Positions 35,305 to 44,168 of a DNA stretch of 64,000 nucleotides are shown in pieces. This DNA is from Thiocapsa roseilacustris (GTDB taxonomy: Bacteria; Pseudomonadota; Gammaproteobacteria; Chromatiales; Chromatiaceae): positions 124,001 through 188,000 of the forward strand of contig NZ_JBBWVE010000001.1 in NCBI RefSeq assembly GCF_041903755.1, given 5' to 3'. Each line of letters begins with the position of its first letter. The first letter of the stretch is position 1. The notes under the pieces are model-generated. The model did no database searches and was not told the origin of the DNA. It was given only the letters and a program-made list of their open reading frames with translations. Made by a program: the position numbers and the translations under genes.

Positions 35305-37650
35305 TTAAACCCGAGCCTTGGCCCGACCCGCCTGCCTCACCCTCAACCGACCCCGAATCTGAGTGTAGAGCCGTGCACGCTCGTTCGCCCGATCCCGCAG
35401 ACAGACCACCAACACATAGGGCTCCTCCGTGTGGCTCAGAGCCTCACCCCAGGGGTGATCGTTGCGCGTCACGACGACGAACAAGCGCTTTGTCTTTAGG
35501 ATTGACCGTCCATTGATTTGCCGAAACCGCCAGGTGGCCTTCTGGACCGTACCCTTGCCACGCACCTGAGCACTGCAGTCAGGCGTCTTCAGCTCCGGGA
35601 TGTTCTCGTGGTCGTCCTTGTCCGTAGCACGACTGAACATCCTGGAGACGTGCTCGATATCCGGCCCGGCCACAAGCTTGAAATCCATGCGGGTGGCCTT
35701 GTATGCAAGCCGGGTGGAGCGAACCGCCGGGGTGTACGCAAGCGCGATGGAGATCTCACGATCCCTGCGGCCGGAACTCAAGAAGTCTTTCGGAACCAGG
35801 ATCTCGTAAAAGTGGTGGCGCTTGTTCGTGATGTTCTCGATGGCAACCAACGAGACATCATTCTCAAGGGAACGGAACAAGGCCAGACTATCAATCTGAC
35901 CGTACCCGGCCACCGAACGGCACATATCTGGCTGGGGAATCAAATCTCTCGTGGATTCCGGAACGTTCGCATGCGCCAACAGCAGTGCCCGCAGCAGCTC
36001 CGGCGGTGCGTCGTGGCGCTCGACCAATATCCGCGCCGCCAGCTGCGCCACCTGCGGCGCGGCGAAGCTGGTCCCGGCATCAGCGGCAAGCAGGTTGCCG
36101 CCTGCGAACCCCAGATTCGTCGAGACCTCGCCGAGACCCTGGGTCACTAGGTAGTTGGCCCCGCCACGGGTATTCAGCGCCCAGTTTCCGCCATAGGCGA
36201 CGACCTCAGGCTTCACGGCACCGCCCACCGATGGTCCATGACGGGTAAATGGGGAAGGCTGACCACGGCGGGCGAGCGGAACTTCCGACGGATCTGTCGG
36301 ATGACGGCCACTGGCATGGCTCCTGTCGAAGCGGGCAATACTGCCGACTGTGAGCGCATTGAGCGCCGTGGCCGGATCGATCAGGGTCCAATCCTCCGAC
36401 GACAGGTAACCGGGGTAATCGTCCTTCCAGGCGAGCCCAGTCAATTGGTCGCCGGACACGTTGCCGGTCGAGACGACAAACAGGATACCAAGCTCGCGGG
36501 ACAGGGTATCGAGCGTAAGTGCCAGGCCGCGAACATGGCCGCCAAGGTAGGGCTTGTTACGGTCTCCGAAGGACAGGTTGAAGACCCGGCACCCGTATTG
36601 GCCACGGAAATAGCGGACGGCCTCGGCGATCTGGTTCTCGACGAACCCCGTTTCGTTCTCGTTGTTCCGGTCGAGGATTCGTCCGCTGAAGAGCCGAAGC
36701 TCCGGAACGAATGCCCCCGCTTCGAGTGCCTCCTGCACGTCGCCGTAGAGGGCCAGACCGGCCACATGGGTTCCGTGACCGTGCTCGTCATCCGGGCCAT
36801 GGCCGGCAAGAAAGCTCTCCACGTGGCCAACCGCCGGGGCCAACAGCGGGTGTCCGGTCGCCAAGCCGCTGTCGAGCACCACGATACCGGGTGCGTTTTC
36901 CTTGGGTGAAGGCACCGGGGGAATGTCCTGGATGTCGGTCGTGAGGACGCGGAGGTCCAGGCCGTACCGGGGCGGCAGGTCAACGGTTCGAACGTCGCGA
37001 TGCCGGAGCAGCCGTTCCGCCTGGGCGCGGCTACAGCGAACGCGTTGGAGCAGAAGTCCCGGCTGCCGGACGCTATCCAAGGCATCGATCCCGTTCTCGG
37101 CGAGCCAGGCCCGAAAGGCATCCCAGAGGGCGTCACGCTCCGCCGGGCGGGCATCCACAGGCCAAAGCTCCAAGTCGAGAAGGAAGGGCTCTCCAGCCGG
37201 CATCCCTTCTTTGCGCAACGCCCAGCCGGTGCGGTCTTCGGCGCTCCAGCCGTCGATGCCCTGTAAGGCATAGATCACCTGCTTATAGCTGACGGCGTCA
37301 CCCTGGGCCATCGAGGCGAGCCGCGCCTCGAAGGAGGCGAGCGCAGCCTTGCTGACGAAGGCGACGACGACGGTATCCGCCTCCTGGCTGACCACCTCTA
37401 TATCCGCGGAGAGATGCCCGATGTCGTCCGGGTTGAAGCCCTTGGTCACCTCGAAGCGGAACAGCCGCCGGTCGTCGAATCCGCCGAGATCACCGTCGGT
37501 CTGTTGCAACGCATCCGCGACGCGAGCCTTCAGGCCGCGGGCATGGGCGGCAGGATCGTCCGGGGCAACTGGACGCGGTCCGGACCCTTTGCGCTTCTCG
37601 GTGATTGGCACCTCCCGCTCCAGGGTCAGGTGCGAATAGCTCTCATCCAT
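35305..37650 (-). CDS. ietS: Subtilisin-like serine protease, IetS-type
   Basis: A 781-residue S8 peptidase. The catalytic triad is visible: Asp in IVVLDSGL (near 259), His in HGHGTHVAG (near 293) and Ser in GTSFAAPQ (near 525). No signal peptide is present, so it acts inside the cell. A long N-terminal region precedes the protease domain and a beta-rich region follows. It starts six bases after an AAA+ ATPase gene. This ATPase-plus-subtilase pair corresponds to IetAS, first described for plasmid incompatibility exclusion and later reported as an anti-phage system. The name rests on gene pairing and domain type. Confidence 0.82.
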   Translation of the reverse strand: MDESYSHLTLEREVPITEKRKGSGPRPVAPDDPAAHARGLKARVADALQQTDGDLGGFDDRRLFRFEVTKGFNPDDIGHLSADIEVVSQEADTVVVAFVSKAALASFEARLASMAQGDAVSYKQVIYALQGIDGWSAEDRTGWALRKEGMPAGEPFLLDLELWPVDARPAERDALWDAFRAWLAENGIDALDSVRQPGLLLQRVRCSRAQAERLLRHRDVRTVDLPPRYGLDLRVLTTDIQDIPPVPSPKENAPGIVVLDSGLATGHPLLAPAVGHVESFLAGHGPDDEHGHGTHVAGLALYGDVQEALEAGAFVPELRLFSGRILDRNNENETGFVENQIAEAVRYFRGQYGCRVFNLSFGDRNKPYLGGHVRGLALTLDTLSRELGILFVVSTGNVSGDQLTGLAWKDDYPGYLSSEDWTLIDPATALNALTVGSIARFDRSHASGRHPTDPSEVPLARRGQPSPFTRHGPSVGGAVKPEVVAYGGNWALNTRGGANYLVTQGLGEVSTNLGFAGGNLLAADAGTSFAAPQVAQLAARILVERHDAPPELLRALLLAHANVPESTRDLIPQPDMCRSVAGYGQIDSLALFRSLENDVSLVAIENITNKRHHFYEILVPKDFLSSGRRDREISIALAYTPAVRSTRLAYKATRMDFKLVAGPDIEHVSRMFSRATDKDDHENIPELKTPDCSAQVRGKGTVQKATWRFRQINGRSILKTKRLFVVVTRNDHPWGEALSHTEEPYVLVVCLRDRANERARLYTQIRGRLRVRQAGRAKARV

Positions 37651-37656
37651 GGTCCG

Positions 37657-38649
37657 TCAACCCCGTTTCATGCGCGCCCTTCTTGCATCTTCGCGCCGCA
37701 CTGCGGCCTCGACATTGCGACGAGTCAGGAACTCGACACCGTTGAGAACCATGTCCTTCACCGCGCGGCGCAGCACACGCTCCACGTCGGCATGGGACAT
37801 ACCTTTGAACATTCCGATGATGTCGCCGTCATCGGTTTCGAACTGGCGGCGCACCCCGCGGAGTTTGATGGCGAGCAAGCGCTTGACCTGTTCCTGGTTA
37901 GGCGGATCGAAGACCAGCACCTCGTCGAATCGGCGCCAGATGGCGGTATCCAAGATACGCTCGTGGTTGGTCGCCGCAATCAACAGGCTTGTGCCGCGGT
38001 AGCCATCGAGCATTTGCAGGAACGCATTAACCACCCTCTTCAACTCGCCGTGGTCGGAAGCATCCGACCGCTCCTTGGCCAAGGCGTCAAATTCGTCGAA
38101 TAGGACCACCAGCGGGTAGGCCGTGATGAAATCGAACACCTGGCGCAGATTGGCGGCCGTCTCTCCCAGGTAGGACGACATGACACTGTCGATACGGACG
38201 ATGGCGAGTGGCAGACTTAGCTCGCTGGCAACAATCTCCGCGGTGATGGTCTTTCCGCATCCGGGAGGGCCACAGAACAACAGGCGGTCCGCGGGATAGA
38301 GGCCGTGGCTGCGCAACAGTTCGCTACGATGATGCTCCGTGAGCAGTTCGCCCACGATGGAGCGGTTCTCGTCCGAGAGCACGACATCGTCCATCAGACG
38401 TGCGGGCTCACGGATCTGCAACAGCGGGAGCCCGCGCTCCTTGTCCTTGGGCAGGCGGTCGGCAAAAATCGGGGGTGCCCCCGGGATCTCTGCACGGCCG
38501 TAAAGGATCCGCTCTAGATCGTTTGCCAGCAGGTGGTGATTTTTGCTGCGCTCGTCGCGGATCACCGCCTGGGTCGCCTGCAGAAAGGCGTCCCGGTTGC
38601 CCTCCGCACCCGTTTTGATAAGCTGTCTCAAGAGCCTTCCGGATGCCAT
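37657..38649 (-). CDS. ietA: AAA+ ATPase partner, IetA-type
   Basis: A 330-residue AAA+ ATPase of the FtsH/Cdc48-like group. Walker A is GPPGCGKT (near 129), Walker B is VVLFDEFDAL (near 181), the sensor region is LLIAATNHERILDTAIWRRF with the arginine finger region nearby. The N-terminal 60 residues are helical. It is followed after six bases by the subtilase gene, fitting the ietA-ietS order. The ATPase probably controls or presents substrate to the protease. Confidence 0.82.
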   Translation of the reverse strand: MASGRLLRQLIKTGAEGNRDAFLQATQAVIRDERSKNHHLLANDLERILYGRAEIPGAPPIFADRLPKDKERGLPLLQIREPARLMDDVVLSDENRSIVGELLTEHHRSELLRSHGLYPADRLLFCGPPGCGKTITAEIVASELSLPLAIVRIDSVMSSYLGETAANLRQVFDFITAYPLVVLFDEFDALAKERSDASDHGELKRVVNAFLQMLDGYRGTSLLIAATNHERILDTAIWRRFDEVLVFDPPNQEQVKRLLAIKLRGVRRQFETDDGDIIGMFKGMSHADVERVLRRAVKDMVLNGVEFLTRRNVEAAVRREDARRARMKRG

Positions 38650-39159
38650 GATCTGGTTCTCTATTTGGTCGTTGCTCGCTGTGAGGCGAAGTTTACCCTG
38701 GATGCCTGAACAGCCTTATCGCACGATTGACAATGATTGTGAGCGATTTCGTGACAGAAAGGCGAGCATGCACTCCCGGCTCTGTCTTGCCCTAGCGGCC
38801 GCATCCTCTTCGGCATCAACGGTCGTCTAGCGTCGGCAAAGTCTGACCTTTCCTTTTCCCGCGAGGCAAGACGAACCGGATCGTGCCGTCTGCTGACCGC
38901 GCTATAGCGGACGCTCACGTGGCGTACGCGACAGACAGATCAGGGTCCTGCCTTGTCACTCGGCGAAGGTCGATCGACTTTCCGCTTCCAGGATTGAAGA
39001 GTCACCACGCTACGAAAGACCGGTGACGGCTTCCTGGAACACAGCGATCGGTCGGCTGGCTCAGCTCGGTGGCCGGTCTGGGTCGAGAAGGGACCCTTCC
39101 GCCGCCTCTCGGCCGGTGCCGCAGTCAGGAAAGATCGGCGGAAATCAGGTGAGCGAAGC
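38650..39159. other. Gene-free stretch upstream of ietA
   Basis: About 510 bases between ietA and an OLD-like ATPase gene. A perfect 11-bp palindrome ACAATGATTGT at 38730-38740 lies about 80 bases before the ietA start and may be an operator. No gene or partner protein for the neighbouring ATPase is seen here. Confidence 0.4.
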
Positions 39160-40386
39160 TTAGAAATCTGTGACGAGATCATGCTTGGGTCCGGGGGTCA
39201 CGTGCGTGCCGTCGCCGTCGCGGGAAAAGCACAGGAGGGATTCGAGCCCGCACTGTTGAACCACGAAGGGCGAGTGAGTCGCGAGCAGCATCTGCCCGTC
39301 CGGGATCGCCGAGAGCGAGCGCAAGATGATCTCCAGGGCCTTGGGGTGCACCCCGTTCTCCGGCTCCTCGACCATATAGAGTGCAGATTCAGCGGGAAGA
39401 AAGGCAGGCAAGGTCAGCGCCAGCATGCGCAAGGTGCCGTCGCTCAACACCCAGCTCGGGGCTTCGAGGCCATTCTCGTAGCGCAGCACCAGGAACTCGG
39501 CGTTGTCCGCCTGCCGCCGGTCCCAGCCGATGTTCACGAGGTCCGGCAGTGCATAGCGCAGGTGGTCCACCCAACGGGTGACTGCCGTGTCCGGCGTCGC
39601 CCACTGGGTGCCCGGCTCACCATTTCGCCCCAGCAGGCGGCCGACGACCCTGGCCATATTGCTTCCGTCCAGATCCAGATCCGTTCCACGGGTCGCCGGA
39701 CAGGGCAGGCGCATCGCGCGGCTGTTGAGCTGGATGTACCGCACCCCCTGCATTAGGAAGCGGCGCACGGCGTTGGCCGTCGGGTAGCGCTCTTCGTCAG
39801 GTGGCGTGAGCGCCAGGGTCAGCTTGTCCAGGCCGAAATTGAAGGAATCCTGGTAGCTCCCCTTCTCTCGCGCGTAATAATCCGTCCCCTTTGAGGTCTT
39901 GCCGAGCAGCCGCTTGGGTTTGACGTTGGCGCTGAAGACCAGATCCCCGCTCTTGGGAAGCCAGGCACGCGAGTATTGACGCAGCGCCTCGTCCTCCACG
40001 CAGACGCCGAGCTTCGGGTCCTGCCGCACGGCGAGGCGATACTGCAACAGGCTGTCCGCCTGGTCCGGCAGGTCCTTGGACAGGTCCAGCCAGAGCTCGA
40101 TCTCCACCGACCCGCCTTGGCGCAGCCAGGTCAGATCATTGAAGTCTGCAATGCCGCGCGATTCGACCGCACCGACCGGACCATGGGTCAGACAGTCCCG
40201 AACAAAGTCGATGGAGTCCAGCACGGTCGTCTTGCCGACACCGTTGGGGCCGACCAGGACTTGAAAGCGTCCGAGCTTGAGCGGTGGGCCAGGCCGAAGA
40301 ACCTTGATGCGACCGGCAGGCGGCTCGAACCTGTCGGACAGCGACTGCACGCCTTTGAAGTTATGCAGTGTCAAGGCGGCAATCAT
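39160..40386 (-). CDS. OLD/RecF-like AAA ATPase coupled to pglX (second of three)
   Basis: A 408-residue ATPase opening MIAALTLHNFKGVQSL, with Walker A VGPNGVGKTT (near 47), signature LSDGTLRMLALTLPAF, Walker B LYMVEEPENGVHP (near 338) and LLATHSPFVVQQCG. Its ATG overlaps the pglX stop codon (ATGA), so it is translated together with the BREX methyltransferase. No TOPRIM or nuclease gene follows; the next 510 bases are empty. It may be an orphan whose partner was lost, or it may work with PglX directly. Confidence 0.8.
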   Translation of the reverse strand: MIAALTLHNFKGVQSLSDRFEPPAGRIKVLRPGPPLKLGRFQVLVGPNGVGKTTVLDSIDFVRDCLTHGPVGAVESRGIADFNDLTWLRQGGSVEIELWLDLSKDLPDQADSLLQYRLAVRQDPKLGVCVEDEALRQYSRAWLPKSGDLVFSANVKPKRLLGKTSKGTDYYAREKGSYQDSFNFGLDKLTLALTPPDEERYPTANAVRRFLMQGVRYIQLNSRAMRLPCPATRGTDLDLDGSNMARVVGRLLGRNGEPGTQWATPDTAVTRWVDHLRYALPDLVNIGWDRRQADNAEFLVLRYENGLEAPSWVLSDGTLRMLALTLPAFLPAESALYMVEEPENGVHPKALEIILRSLSAIPDGQMLLATHSPFVVQQCGLESLLCFSRDGDGTHVTPGPKHDLVTDF

Positions 40387-43166
40387 GTCTGCGCGTCCGA
40401 TAGCGTCAGCGCTTGGTCATACCAAAGCAGCAGTTTCTCGTCTTCCTGCAGCGCCAGCTCGGGGATCTTGCGGGCCACGGAGATGATGGTCCGATGATCC
40501 TTTTGGGACCAGGCCGCTTTGAAACCGGCGCGCAGCACCTCCAGCCGAAACTCCTTCAGGCGTCGCGCGGGATTGGCGCGATAGGTCTCGAACTCCTTGA
40601 GCAGGGTCTTCTCGCGTTTTTTCTCCAGGTCGGCTGCCTTGTTCGGGTCCGGGACATACCAGCGTTCCTTGGCCTTGGCGACCAGGCCCGGATCGTCCTT
40701 GCTCAGGCCGCGATACTCGTGAAAGTTCTTCGACAGATAGTTCGTGATCTGGGTGGGGACGTCCCCGGCACCCTCGTAGCGCAAAAAATTGTCTTCCAGA
40801 AGGGCGCTCAGCTCGGGCTTCTCCTCATGCTTACGCCAGCCCGCGCCGAGTTGGGCGATGTACTCGGGATGCACCTCTTGGTAGGTCGATGGGCGCTTCT
40901 TCAGGAAGTCCGTCAGCCAGTCGATCGCGCTGCGCTCATCCGAGACGAACAGCTCCATCTGCGGCGCCCGGGTGACTCGCGCGCGCTGCTTGTCGTACTC
41001 CCCAACTTGCTCGGGCAAGAAAACCATGCCGTCGCGCTCCGGGAAGTCGCGTTGGCTCAGCCCCTCCAGAAACGCGTCGCTCGACAGCGGAACCGGGGCG
41101 TCATGCCGCACGAACCAGGCGATCATCCGGTCGTAGATCCGCCTCGGGTCGCGCTCGACAATGAAATCCAGCTCGCCGTCTTTGGGCTTGGTCACCGAAA
41201 GCTGCTTCAAGTGGGTCTGTACGAAGTCCCAGGCCGACTCCGGGGTGGCGCCCCGTTGCGCGAAGCGCTGCTCCAGACCGCCGTTCGGTTTGTAGGCGGA
41301 GATCACCAGATCCTGTTTGACGGCGGTGGTCGAGGTGACCTGCCGATAGCTGCCCTGCTGTTTGTCGAGCGCGGTCACCTCGGCGACCACGAAACCGGCC
41401 TGTTGCAAGGCGACCTGGATGGCATTCCAGACGCTCGCCCGGCTGTTGGAGAAGACCACCGTCATCCACCGGCCCGGCTTGAGCACCCGGTAATACTCGG
41501 CGAAGCAACGCTGCATCAGACGCTGGTATTCGGGCAGGGCCTTCTTCTTGAAGCGATCGATGATCGCCTCGGGCCGCGCGTCGGTGGTCACGCCATGCCA
41601 GGACTCGACGAGGAAATTGAGATCGGCGTAGTAGATGTTCTCGCCGAAGGGCGGGTCGGTGAAGATGTAGTCGATGCTGGAGTTCTGCAGGAGTAGGTGG
41701 GCGGCGGTGCCTGTATTGAGTGCTCCAACCCCGGCGCTGGGGCGATAGCCGCAAAACGCCTTGCTGAGTCGTTTCAGCTTGCCTCCTAAGTTGTATGACG
41801 GGCTGCATTCGGAGTGTTGCGACGCGACGTAGTAGACGCCAGTGAGCTGGCGATTTACTTGTGATCCACCGGGACGGCCTTGCTGGATCGGCTGATAGCG
41901 ATTTAGGACAGACAGGCCCCAAACTGCCTGTTCCACCATGAACAGCAGCATCTTTCGGGTCCGCGGATCCGGACATGCCGATGCCTTGCGCCAAAGCAGC
42001 GCCATCGCATGAGCTGCGCGGGGCAGGAAAAAGTGATGAACATGGCTGAAACCTTTCGGAGCGATTCGCGAGCCGTGGTACATCGCCTCGATGGGAAACC
42101 GAGCCGTCGGCATATCCGGCGGTAGCGGCTGTGACTCGATCTTCACCAGAAGCGCAAGATCGTCCTTGTCGGGTTGCTTCTCGTAAACCGATCGACCGAC
42201 GAAATAGGAGATCAGCGCTGGGCGGAACTTGATGCGCCGCCATGCACTGTCGGTCGCCGGATCGGCGCGTGTCTCCAGTACACGCTCCAAGCGGTCCTTG
42301 TTCAAGTCGGCGCTGCAGTGGGGGCACGGAAAGGAATCCCTGACCCGCTTGCTGACCTGATCAAGCGCTTCGTCGAGAAAGTTCACCTCGCCTGCGCACT
42401 CGGGGCAGGTAAAGACCTCGCTCCAAACGGTGTATTGGATCCGCCCCTTGGTTCTGCCGTCCGTATGCAGCGTCTCGTACATCCAACCGATCTCTTGCTC
42501 GACCTCCTTGAGCAGTTGCTTGCCGGCTGCTGCGAAGGCGTCGACATTGAAGGGCAGGTTGTAGTTGGCCGCGATGAAGGTCGCCGCCGGAGACAGGTCG
42601 TTGAGGATCACCCGGCGCGCACCCCACTTGGGCGCCGCCTTGCCCTGCCGCTTCCACTCCTGCTCCAACTGAAGCCGGTAGACGGCGGGCGCGGAGCCGC
42701 ACCACTGAGCCGCCACCCCGGTCATCCCCGAGCCGGCAAAGCCGTCCAGCACCAGATCGCCCGGCTCGGTGTAATGCAGGATCGAGGGCACGATGGCCAG
42801 ATGCGGCACCTTGGTGTGATAGGAATGCGCCTTGTAGAGCTGATCCGTCTTGCCCACCGAGACATCGATCGCCAGCGGCTCGCGGCTGTAGCTCACCGCC
42901 GGATCATAGGGCGTGCCATGGTGCCGGACGAAGTCATCAAGCCAGGGATTCGGGCAAGCGGTGTAATAGGGCGGATCGGACATGGCGAGGATGGCCTCGT
43001 CCGCGCCCTTCGGAAAACCCTCCTGCGCGCGAAACGCCGGATCCTTGAGCTTCTCGGCCAGTAGTGCTAGGTAATGCTCCCGGCGCGCCTGGTCGCTCGG
43101 GAAGGTATGCCCGAGGCATTTGACGGGGCAGGATTGCGCATCCTTGTCGTGGAAAACATCATTCAT
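40383..43166 (-). CDS. pglX: BREX-3 DNA adenine methyltransferase PglX
   Basis: A 927-residue DNA methyltransferase of the DUF1156-like group used in BREX type 3. Motif IV is SDPPYYTACPNP (63-74); the SAM-binding motif I appears as DLVLDGFAGSGMTG (near 140), and a second TDPPFGENIYYAD lies near 503. Two CxxC zinc ribbons (CPECAG, CPHCSA) lie in the middle. The N-terminus CPVKCLGHTFPSDQARREH is characteristic of this BREX-3 protein. It marks host DNA and is also needed for exclusion. The upstream region carries repeated TATGCG motifs. The gene looks intact. Confidence 0.88.
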   Translation of the reverse strand: MNDVFHDKDAQSCPVKCLGHTFPSDQARREHYLALLAEKLKDPAFRAQEGFPKGADEAILAMSDPPYYTACPNPWLDDFVRHHGTPYDPAVSYSREPLAIDVSVGKTDQLYKAHSYHTKVPHLAIVPSILHYTEPGDLVLDGFAGSGMTGVAAQWCGSAPAVYRLQLEQEWKRQGKAAPKWGARRVILNDLSPAATFIAANYNLPFNVDAFAAAGKQLLKEVEQEIGWMYETLHTDGRTKGRIQYTVWSEVFTCPECAGEVNFLDEALDQVSKRVRDSFPCPHCSADLNKDRLERVLETRADPATDSAWRRIKFRPALISYFVGRSVYEKQPDKDDLALLVKIESQPLPPDMPTARFPIEAMYHGSRIAPKGFSHVHHFFLPRAAHAMALLWRKASACPDPRTRKMLLFMVEQAVWGLSVLNRYQPIQQGRPGGSQVNRQLTGVYYVASQHSECSPSYNLGGKLKRLSKAFCGYRPSAGVGALNTGTAAHLLLQNSSIDYIFTDPPFGENIYYADLNFLVESWHGVTTDARPEAIIDRFKKKALPEYQRLMQRCFAEYYRVLKPGRWMTVVFSNSRASVWNAIQVALQQAGFVVAEVTALDKQQGSYRQVTSTTAVKQDLVISAYKPNGGLEQRFAQRGATPESAWDFVQTHLKQLSVTKPKDGELDFIVERDPRRIYDRMIAWFVRHDAPVPLSSDAFLEGLSQRDFPERDGMVFLPEQVGEYDKQRARVTRAPQMELFVSDERSAIDWLTDFLKKRPSTYQEVHPEYIAQLGAGWRKHEEKPELSALLEDNFLRYEGAGDVPTQITNYLSKNFHEYRGLSKDDPGLVAKAKERWYVPDPNKAADLEKKREKTLLKEFETYRANPARRLKEFRLEVLRAGFKAAWSQKDHRTIISVARKIPELALQEDEKLLLWYDQALTLSDAQT

Positions 43167-43383
43167 CGGTTCTTGATCCCAATCATGCCAATCCGTTACT
43201 CCGCCGGGCAGTCATTTTTTGTCGGCTCGCTCGCGATAACGTAACCACATGTTTTCGAGACTGTGCTCCGACGCTCGCCCCCAGAAACCTTAACCTCCGA
43301 TGCTCGACCAGAGGGAACCACTCAGGCACGCCACATCTCGCATCGGCACACCAATATGGACGACACTGAACTCCGTCGCTCTA

Positions 43384-43472
43384 TATGCGCACTCTATGCG
43401 GCATGCCCATCTGCGTCGGCATAGATCGGCTCTTATGCGAATGTCTATGCGCAGTCATCTTGAGATCGCATA
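43384..43472 (-). promoter_or_regulatory. Cluster of TATGCG motifs upstream of pglX
   Basis: TATGCG occurs at 43384-43389, 43395-43400, 43434-43439 and 43446-43451, with an inverted copy CGCATA at 43467-43472 and a near copy at 43418-43423. Six occurrences in 89 bases are well above chance. The cluster lies 220-305 bases before the pglX start in the 372-base gap (43167-43538) and could be an operator. Confidence 0.45.
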
Positions 43473-43538
43473 GCGCGCCCAGCGCCGCTCCCCATGTTGC
43501 TCCAGATTTCGGGTTCGCTCCAGTGAGCCGAGGGATGA

Positions 43539-44168
43539 TCAACCACTCATTCTTTTCTTGAGCTCATCGACAAAGCGCTTAGCCCAACGTGAAGCGGAGA
43601 TGACTTTGGCTGGATCGATTCTCGCCAGCAACTTGAATGAATGCTCGCCCTTGCCGTATTGGGCCTTGGTCTTACAGTCCTTGGTGGCATCGGCAAGGGC
43701 GTCGTAGAGCTGCGACTTGGCTACCACCTCGATTGAATCGGCCGACGCAGGGAGTTGGGCCTCGCGAAAGCCTTGACCGAAAAATGCCTTCAGCGCCAAT
43801 TTGTCGGCAAGCAGCCAGCCCTCCATACATTGAACCATCAGATGGCAATCGGTGTCGGCGACGTTCGCTGGCTTCTCCCATCCATCGCCCTGGCGCTGCT
43901 TGAGATGCTGCCAAGGCGTCCAGTGCCGTGGTTCGCCGTTTTGATACCGCCCATCGACGGGAGCTTCGCTATCGACCAATAGAACAGCGTCCTCTCCGTT
44001 GGCGATGGCGGTGCAATAGGAGTCGTAAGCGTCTTTGCGACTACCGCAGGCCACGACGCGCGGCCGGCGATCGATGCCGGCTCGCGTGATGAAGCTGGTG
44101 AAACCCTCGCGGCATGCGGTCTTGAGCACGGCCGTATTGCCGCCGCCTTCAACATAGAGCTTTACCAT
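43539..44168 (-). CDS. DUF4276 family protein (TOPRIM-like)
   Basis: A 209-residue DUF4276 protein. Visible features: VKLYVEGGGN with the leading Glu of a TOPRIM-like fold, ACREGF, VVACGSRKDAYDSYC, the acidic VLLVDSEAPVDG, and VQCMEGWLLADKLAL. Its ATG overlaps the end of the ATPase gene by seven bases, so the two form a unit. ATPase plus TOPRIM-type protein recalls split OLD nucleases and the PARIS system (AriA/AriB), although AriB is DUF4435 rather than DUF4276. Confidence 0.85.
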   Translation of the reverse strand: MVKLYVEGGGNTAVLKTACREGFTSFITRAGIDRRPRVVACGSRKDAYDSYCTAIANGEDAVLLVDSEAPVDGRYQNGEPRHWTPWQHLKQRQGDGWEKPANVADTDCHLMVQCMEGWLLADKLALKAFFGQGFREAQLPASADSIEVVAKSQLYDALADATKDCKTKAQYGKGEHSFKLLARIDPAKVISASRWAKRFVDELKKRMSG

